Assembly (NCBI GenBank): GCA_903896925.1
Contig: CAITZM010000116.1
Coordinates: forward strand, 34,176-98,175
Length of the DNA stretch: 64,000 nt
Reading direction: 5' to 3'
Origin: an uncultured Lentisphaerota bacterium
GTDB taxonomy: Bacteria > Verrucomicrobiota > Kiritimatiellia > CAIQIC01
Shown here: positions 59,504 through 64,000 of the stretch, in pieces
Layout: each line of letters starts with the position of its first letter
Numbering within the stretch: position 1 is the stretch's first letter
Notes under the pieces: generated by a model
The model's database searches: none
Seen by the model: only the letters and a program-made list of their open reading frames with translations
What the model was told of the DNA's origin: nothing
Made by a program: the position numbers and the translations under genes

Positions 59504-59938
59504 TTGGCCGCTTACCTAACAACGGATGACTGCAAGGGCCACCTGCGCGACTCCTTCGCGCGGCTCTACACGCTGCCGGCCGATCAGGCCGAGCTGGATG
59601 GCGATATCGCCCGCGCCGAGGCGCTGGTCAATGGTTATGTTGGCAAGCGCTACATCGTGCCCGTCACCGCGCCGGCCGAGGCCGTCACGCTGGTCAAGGC
59701 CCTGGCGCTGGACCTGTTTGCCGAGCACGCTTACGAGACGCGCTCGGTCAGCCCTGAGGTCCCGAAGAAAATCCGCGAGAGCGGCGATACCACGCGCGAG
59801 CAGCTCAAGGATATCGCCACCGGCAAGCTCTCCCTCGCCGGCGCCGCCGCCCCGGAGAACCCCGAGGCCGGCGGATCCGCCCTGATCGCCCCCAGTGCCG
59901 AGCCCCAGTTCACCCGCCACGACCTGGAGGGCTTCTGA
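59504..59938 (+). CDS. DUF1320 (Mu gp36-like) head-tail connector
   Basis: A 144-residue protein starting at TTG 59504 (no better start is seen): AAYLTTDDCKGHLRDSFARLY, DGDIARAEALVNGYVGKRYIVPV, VKALALDLFAEHAYETR, EVPKKIRESGDTTREQLKDIATGKLSL. This is the DUF1320 connector family of Mu-like phages. It overlaps the next gene by 1 nt. Confidence 0.85.
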   Translation: MAAYLTTDDCKGHLRDSFARLYTLPADQAELDGDIARAEALVNGYVGKRYIVPVTAPAEAVTLVKALALDLFAEHAYETRSVSPEVPKKIRESGDTTREQLKDIATGKLSLAGAAAPENPEAGGSALIAPSAEPQFTRHDLEGF

Positions 59939-60519
59939 TGGCCACGGGCTTCGTCATCGCCACCGATACTGTCTCACCGCTCTTGTCCTATCTGCGCGGC
60001 CGGCTTTCGCCCGAGCAGCAGCAGGGCTTCCTCCTCGCCTGGGGCCGCGGCGTGGCCGTGCAGGCGCAGCGCAACGCCATCGCCAAGGGCGGCCGGCATC
60101 TCTGGCGCGATCTCGCCCGCTCGGTCAACGTGCGCTCGGTCGGCCCGGATGGCGTCGAGGTTTTCAGCGATCATGTGGCCGCACCGCAGAAGCAATTCGG
60201 TGGTGTCATCTCCGCGCCCGGCAAAGGCCCGGGCAGCCATGGCGCGCGCGCGCTGACGCTTCCGATCAAGGGCAGCCGCGCCGAGGGCCGGCTCGTCGGC
60301 GAGTTCACCGCGGCTGGCGAGAAGCTGTTTGTCCTGGGCAAGAAGGATGGTAACCGCGGCGGGATCCTCTGCGCCACCGGCGCCGATGGTGCTCCGGAGC
60401 ATCTGTTCATCCTGGTCAAGCGGACCAAGCCCCAGGCCCCGCAGCCGTGGTTCCCGGACGACAAGACCGTGGCCGAGATCGGCGAACACTTCGCGCAGAA
60501 AAAACTTGCGGCTCTTTGA
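59938..60519 (+). CDS. Virion morphogenesis protein (Mu gpG-like)
   Basis: A 193-residue protein of the phage virion morphogenesis type: GFLLAWGRGVAVQAQRNAIAKGGRHLWRDLARSVNVRSVG, DHVAAPQKQFGGVISAPG, LFILVKRTKPQAPQPWFPDD. The helix plus ligand-loop pattern (QxQFG, PQPWFP) fits gpG-like tail completion proteins. The start ATG at 59938 overlaps the previous TGA. Confidence 0.75.
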   Translation: MATGFVIATDTVSPLLSYLRGRLSPEQQQGFLLAWGRGVAVQAQRNAIAKGGRHLWRDLARSVNVRSVGPDGVEVFSDHVAAPQKQFGGVISAPGKGPGSHGARALTLPIKGSRAEGRLVGEFTAAGEKLFVLGKKDGNRGGILCATGADGAPEHLFILVKRTKPQAPQPWFPDDKTVAEIGEHFAQKKLAAL

Positions 60520-60533
60520 GCCAGGAGGACAAC

Positions 60534-60734
60534 ATGGGAAAGTATAGCGGCGGAAAAGCATGGTTGAACGTGGTGGCGCTCACGCAGGACGGCAAGCCTG
60601 TGGAAGGCGAGCCGAAAACGGGCGACTACACTGTCGCGCTCAAGGCTGGCGTGACGCTCAAAGGCAACCGCGAGACCGTGACGGACGAACTCCACGAAGC
60701 CTTCCCCGGTTGCGCCTTCACCTGGGAAAACTGA
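60534..60734 (+). CDS. Small phage tail-region protein
   Basis: A 66-residue protein (MGKYSGGKAWLNVVALTQDGKPVEGEPK...) beta-rich, behind a perfect AGGAGGACAAC ribosome-binding site, implying high expression. It is not recognised. Confidence 0.6.
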   Translation: MGKYSGGKAWLNVVALTQDGKPVEGEPKTGDYTVALKAGVTLKGNRETVTDELHEAFPGCAFTWEN

Positions 60735-60740
60735 TCCTTC

Positions 60741-61169
60741 ATGTCTCTCACGCTCCAAGAGGTCAAGGCCGGGCTGCTCAGCGCCATCCAGGCGCTGGGC
60801 ATTGCCGAGGACGTCCGGCCCTTCCCGCTGAACAAGATCAAGGACGAAAAGTTCCTCGACTTCATCGGCGATCTGAGTGCGAAGACGGTCCTGCTTGTGC
60901 AGAAGAACTTCGCCGACCGCCTGGGCAAGCGCACGGTCTATTTCAGCGCGATCATCTGTTATACCGATCCCAAGGGCGAAGGCGATGCCGAGCTGGATCC
61001 CGCGGTGGAAAAGTTTTTCCGGGAGCTGATCGGAGCGGACATCCTGCGCGACTCCGTCTGGGTTATGCCCGAGGCCGAATGCGCCAACGTCGGCAGCGAT
61101 CCCCAGCGCGCGATCGCCGAGATTGTGTTCCAGGTGGCCTACGAACTCGACAAGGCGGTGACCGCGTGA
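60741..61169 (+). CDS. DUF1834-like (Mu gp37-like) tail terminator candidate
   Basis: A 142-residue alpha/beta protein (SLTLQEVKAGLLSAIQALGIAEDVRPFP; KTVLLVQKNF; RKVYFSAIICYTDPKGEGD-like; RAIAEIVFQVAYEL). Fold pattern and position after gpG suit the Mu gp37/DUF1834 tail terminator. Overlaps the next gene by GTGA. Confidence 0.6.
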   Translation: MSLTLQEVKAGLLSAIQALGIAEDVRPFPLNKIKDEKFLDFIGDLSAKTVLLVQKNFADRLGKRTVYFSAIICYTDPKGEGDAELDPAVEKFFRELIGADILRDSVWVMPEAECANVGSDPQRAIAEIVFQVAYELDKAVTA

Positions 61170-61765
61170 ACGCTCGCATTGTGGATGTCTACATCAACCT
61201 TAGCGCCGGCGTCGAGGTCAGCCCGGACACCGGCCGGCCGGCGCAGCTCATCACCCGCGTCAAGCGCACCGAGCGCATCCTCTTCCGCTGGCACCTCTAC
61301 GCCGATGCAGCGCTGACGCCCTATGCGCTGCCGGCTGGGCTGACGTTCGAGTTCGGTGCGGACGACAACTTTACCGCAGGGCATGCCGATCTGGTCACCA
61401 GCCTCAATGCCCGCTTCAACTCCGCCGACTGGTCGGGCACGGACGGTTGGGACCTGTCCGCGGGTCGCATTTGCTGCCTGGCCGTATTCGGAACCCCCGA
61501 ACTGGCCACCGCGATGGGCGCCGCCGCCGAGAAAAAGCTCTACATGGCCATCTACGCCACGCCCGCCGGTGAAGAGCCTTTTCTGCTCTTCTCCCTTCCG
61601 CTGATGGTCGATGGCGTCACCGTCGAGCCCGGCGGCTCGGCGCAGGCCAATGAGGTCGATTCCTACATCACGGTCACCGCCCTCGCTGCCATGCTCAAGG
61701 TCCCGGCCGGCAAGCGCCTGGTCGTTTCGGATTCCGGAGAAATCACCGTGGAGGCCATCTCGTGA
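61166..61765 (+). CDS. Hypothetical tail-region protein
   Basis: A 199-residue beta-rich protein starting at GTG (61166). VDVYINLSAGVEVSPDTGRPAQLITRVKRTERILFRWHLYADAALTPYALPAGLTFEFGADDNF and KLYMAIYATPAGEEPFLLFSLPL suggest a virion protein of fibre or baseplate type. It overlaps the gene behind it. Not assigned. Confidence 0.6.
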   Translation: MNARIVDVYINLSAGVEVSPDTGRPAQLITRVKRTERILFRWHLYADAALTPYALPAGLTFEFGADDNFTAGHADLVTSLNARFNSADWSGTDGWDLSAGRICCLAVFGTPELATAMGAAAEKKLYMAIYATPAGEEPFLLFSLPLMVDGVTVEPGGSAQANEVDSYITVTALAAMLKVPAGKRLVVSDSGEITVEAIS

Positions 61766-62616
61766 AAAAGACCATGCTGCTGCTTTCCGTCCTGGCTGTC
61801 CTGTGCGCCCATTCCCACGCCGCCACCGCGACCGTGTCGCGCGCCGTCATGGTCGACACCAACAACAGCGTGAAGACGCCGGGATTTTGGGCGAGCAACA
61901 CGTTCCATGGCGCCGGTACCACCGGCATCATCTTCAGCGCCAGCGGCGACGCCGGAAAGTTCCTCAAGGCCGACGGGACGTGGGGCACGCCGGCCGGTGG
62001 CGGAGGCGGGAGCGGCGTCTCCAGCGTCGATATCGGCACGGTGGCGCTTGGCACCGGCGATATCAAGCTGGGCACGGCCTCCACCAACGCGACCGGGATG
62101 TTCGCCGGCTGGCTGATCGCGAGCACGGGCATCACGGTCACACCCTCCGTCAGCCCCTACGGGTCGACCAACTACACCATCGCGGCCACCGGCGGCGGAG
62201 GTGGATTGCCATATCCCGACGCGGGCGGTGCGGCACTCGAGAACGTGGTCACTCTTGCGCTTGGTGGCGCCAGGGCTGGCACAGCGCGTTTCGAGGTGAA
62301 AGGCGACAGCAGCACGCAAGTTGCGGCACGCCTTACTGACTCCGGTGGCACCGGCGATGGCATTGAGATAGGCTGCTATGGGGGCGGGTTCATTCAGGCG
62401 TTCAACCGCATCAGCAATACCTATATCGGATATTATTTCAGCGGATCTTCTATTGAGCTGCGTGCCAACAACGTCAACAAATGCAGCGTCGATGACTATG
62501 GCGCGCATTTCCCGAGCGGAGTTTTTATGTCGTCACTGCCCACTAGTGACCCATCCAATTCCGGGCAACTCTGGAACGACGCCGGCACGGTCAAGGTGTC
62601 GGCCGGCAGCCCGTAA
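61762..62616 (+). CDS. Putative tail fibre protein with signal peptide
   Basis: A 284-residue protein starting at GTG with an N-terminal signal (MKKTMLLLSVLAVLCAHSHA). The mature part is Gly/Ser/Thr-rich with repeats (GTTGIIFSASGDAGKFLKADGTWGTPAGGGGGSG) and the C-terminal peptide PTSDPSNSGQLWNDAGTVKVSAG, common at the end of phage fibres and neck appendages. The signal peptide is unexpected for a particle protein. Confidence 0.65.
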   Translation: MKKTMLLLSVLAVLCAHSHAATATVSRAVMVDTNNSVKTPGFWASNTFHGAGTTGIIFSASGDAGKFLKADGTWGTPAGGGGGSGVSSVDIGTVALGTGDIKLGTASTNATGMFAGWLIASTGITVTPSVSPYGSTNYTIAATGGGGGLPYPDAGGAALENVVTLALGGARAGTARFEVKGDSSTQVAARLTDSGGTGDGIEIGCYGGGFIQAFNRISNTYIGYYFSGSSIELRANNVNKCSVDDYGAHFPSGVFMSSLPTSDPSNSGQLWNDAGTVKVSAGSP

Positions 62617-62637
62617 AAGCAACCTACTGGAGAATCC

Positions 62638-63045
62638 ATGAAAAAAATCAGCATCGCATTCATCGCTATCTGCGGCTTCGCCTACGCAGCCAACGTCTGG
62701 TTCGATACGCCGCTGGCGCTGCCCGATCGCACGGTGGTCGGCTTCAGTTCCGTCCAGGTGCAGCCAAGCCTCGACACCGGCAACTGGACCGTCCGGGCCG
62801 TGCCACTGTTCAACCCACCGCTCTCGCGCGTGGCGGGCGACGTGCGCATCGAAGCGCAGGTCCAAGTTATCGTTACTGTGCTGGCTTCCGAGCTGTCAGC
62901 GCTGCCCGTGGTTGCCACCAACGCGGCGCAGGCGCAGGCCCAACTTCGCGAGGCTGCAACACGGGTGGCCCTCTACAAGGTGCAACTGGCGTTGCTCGCA
63001 CCGCCCGCTCAAACCAACCTGCTGGCTCGCCCGCCCGCGCGGTAG
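62638..63045 (+). CDS. Secreted small protein in the tail region
   Basis: A 135-residue protein with a signal peptide (MKKISIAFIAICGFAYA). The mature part has strand-rich and helical Ala/Gln segments (VVATNAAQAQAQLREAATRVALYKVQLALLAPP). Function unknown; second export-signal protein in this stretch. Confidence 0.6.
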   Translation: MKKISIAFIAICGFAYAANVWFDTPLALPDRTVVGFSSVQVQPSLDTGNWTVRAVPLFNPPLSRVAGDVRIEAQVQVIVTVLASELSALPVVATNAAQAQAQLREAATRVALYKVQLALLAPPAQTNLLARPPAR

Positions 63046-63085
63046 CATCGTATAGGCGTACTAATTTTCACCAGGAGACACGAAC

Positions 63086-63427
63086 ATGGCAATCAAACAC
63101 GGTGTAGCACTACCCACGGGCATCACGGCCACCGGCGTGCTCGTCCACTCGCTCAAGACCTCCGTCAAGGATGTCGCGATCAAGTCCTATGACGAGACCG
63201 ACCAGCTCGCCGCGATCAAATCCAAGCGCAAGGACACGACGTTCGATGTCAGCGGCGAGCTGCTGAGCACGAACGCGCTGCCGACCGCTGGCACCGGCGA
63301 GGGTTCGCCGACCGAGCCGCATATCGAGAGCGTGGATACCGAGGACAAGTTCGACGCGGCCTCGACCTTCACTATCCAGGCGACGGCGAGCGAAGAGGGC
63401 GAAGGCGACGTCCTGTCTCCTACCTGA
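63086..63427 (+). CDS. Putative tail tube-like protein
   Basis: A 113-residue protein (MAIKHGVALPTGITATGVLVHSLKTSVKDVAIKSYDETDQLAAIKSKRKDTTFDVSGELLS). The KDVAIKSYDETDQLAAI...FDVSGEL pattern resembles small tail tube/gpFII-type proteins. CACCAGGAGACACGAAC precedes the ATG. Position directly before a tail-assembly-chaperone-like gene supports this. Confidence 0.5.
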   Translation: MAIKHGVALPTGITATGVLVHSLKTSVKDVAIKSYDETDQLAAIKSKRKDTTFDVSGELLSTNALPTAGTGEGSPTEPHIESVDTEDKFDAASTFTIQATASEEGEGDVLSPT

Positions 63428-63435
63428 TCTGCTCC

Positions 63436-64000
63436 ATGTCCACCACCGTCCAGCCCAAGGTGACCGTTACCCACTTCACGATCTGGGATAACTTCGCCCG
63501 CCATTGCGACGAGCTGCGCGCGGTAGGTGCGCAGCCGTCCGATCTGCAGCCGCTGCGCGCGGCGGCCGCGGCCGTCGAGGCAGCGGAGCAAGAGGCCGAT
63601 CGCCTCGGCGTGGATGTCGGCGCGGCCACCGCACCGTTCGTCTCCTGCACCGGGTGGACGATCGCTCCGCCCACGGTGGCGGCCCGTTACTGGGCCGGCC
63701 TGGCGCTGATCAAGGTGACCGGCGGCAAGGCCCCGGACGCTATCCTGGGCGAGTTCCTGGCGCTGTTCGCCGGCCTCCTGATCTTGCGCCTCTGGGGCGA
63801 GGGCCAGAAGGACCAGGTCATGCGCCTGGTCGCGCGACCTGGCGAGTTGGCCGAGCTGCTCGCTGAACTCTCCGCCACGGCCCTCGATCTGGATCCCGAG
63901 AAGCTCGCCGCCGAATGGCTACAGCTCATGGGCCTAAAAAAAAAAGCGGCGGAGGCACGCTACGCCCAGACTCTGGATCAACTCCGGACGACGCTTCCAC
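63436..64000 (+). CDS. Probable tail-assembly chaperone (partial; runs off right edge), possible frameshift site
   Basis: At least 188 residues, helical and Ala/Leu-rich (VTHFTIWDNFARHCDELRAVGAQPSDLQPLRAAAAAVEAAEQEADRLG; YWAGLALIKVTG). After GLKKKA codons it continues in frame to the window end. A run of ten A (63936-63945) in the Lys codons forms a slippery A_AAA_AAA sequence, with both frames open beyond it. Tail-assembly chaperones typically carry such a site for a longer fusion protein. Placed between a tube-like gene and an expected tape measure gene. Confidence 0.55.
   Translation, partial: MSTTVQPKVTVTHFTIWDNFARHCDELRAVGAQPSDLQPLRAAAAAVEAAEQEADRLGVDVGAATAPFVSCTGWTIAPPTVAARYWAGLALIKVTGGKAPDAILGEFLALFAGLLILRLWGEGQKDQVMRLVARPGELAELLAELSATALDLDPEKLAAEWLQLMGLKKKAAEARYAQTLDQLRTTLP

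Noticed and set aside
1..64000. tRNA, rRNA, riboswitch and retroelement (DGR) search by eye
   Set aside because: No cloverleaf with a GTTCGANNC-type T-arm, no rRNA core segments, no known riboswitch core and no template/variable repeat pair with a reverse transcriptase were seen. A covariance-model scan would be decisive.

Overview
The window is GC-rich and falls into two parts: about 29 kb of chromosome rich in carbohydrate-degradation genes, then the first ~35 kb of a Mu-like transposable prophage that runs off the right edge. The chromosome suggests a polysaccharide-degrading member of the PVC superphylum (Kiritimatiellota, Lentisphaerota or Verrucomicrobiota). The evidence is the mix of GH92, GH110-like and GH28-like hydrolases, a sialate O-acetylesterase, a DUF1080 protein, Tat-exported Gfo/Idh/MocA and xylose-isomerase-like proteins, and many palindromic intergenic repeats. 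No rRNA or tRNA gene was recognised, so this assignment is an inference.

Chromosome (1-28.9 kb). In order: an aldo/keto reductase fragment with an apparent internal deletion; a secreted beta-helix glycosidase and a secreted beta-propeller; a Sel1 protein; an HD-domain hydrolase; a three-gene minus-strand sugar operon (cupin, TIM-barrel isomerase-like, Gfo/Idh/MocA); a divergent pair of an ARPP-1/DUF6569 gene and a WYL regulator sharing an operator-rich spacer; a GH92 lipoprotein; a DUF155/RMND1-like protein; DUF1080, DnaJ and SatP-type transporter genes; an esterase, a Tat-exported TIM-barrel protein, an alpha/beta hydrolase, a sialate esterase and a GH28-like enzyme; and a HEAT-repeat/Gfo-Idh-MocA pair. 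Spacers hold several REP-like palindromes.

Prophage early region (29.1-43.8 kb, minus strand). A LexA-like repressor at 43.84 kb and a small HTH gene diverge from a perfect dyad operator. From there a long, mostly 4-nt-overlapping operon runs left: DUF3102-like protein, MuA-type DDE transposase, Lar-like zinc ribbon, MuB-type ATPase, DUF3164, a GemA-like protein, an RdgC-like protein, several small zinc-binding proteins, a radical-SAM protein and a DnaB helicase. Beyond an AT-richer moron is a separate leftward cassette: a Cys-rich small protein, an ABC-ATPase/GNAT fusion and a formyltransferase-like enzyme. I read this as a candidate Mom-type DNA hypermodification locus.

Prophage late region (44.4-64 kb). 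A leftward three-gene island (44.95-47.37 kb) and two rightward operons follow. The rightward genes are coiled-coil membrane protein, small and large terminase, patatin, lipoprotein, Pro-rich protein, DUF935 portal and a MuF protein carrying a HExxH C-terminal domain, then protease, decoration protein, gpT capsid, DUF1320, gpG-like, DUF1834-like, tail proteins and a probable tail-assembly chaperone with a ten-A run at the window end. No contractile sheath gene is seen.

Regulation. Four exact copies of the 11-mer CCGCCGAATGA each lie 16-17 bp upstream of a -10-like hexamer and point at the start of a late transcription unit (two leftward, two rightward). One drives the putative modification cassette, whose first ribosome-binding site is also enclosed by a 9-bp inverted repeat. 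Late activation combined with RBS occlusion resembles the control of com-mom in phage Mu.
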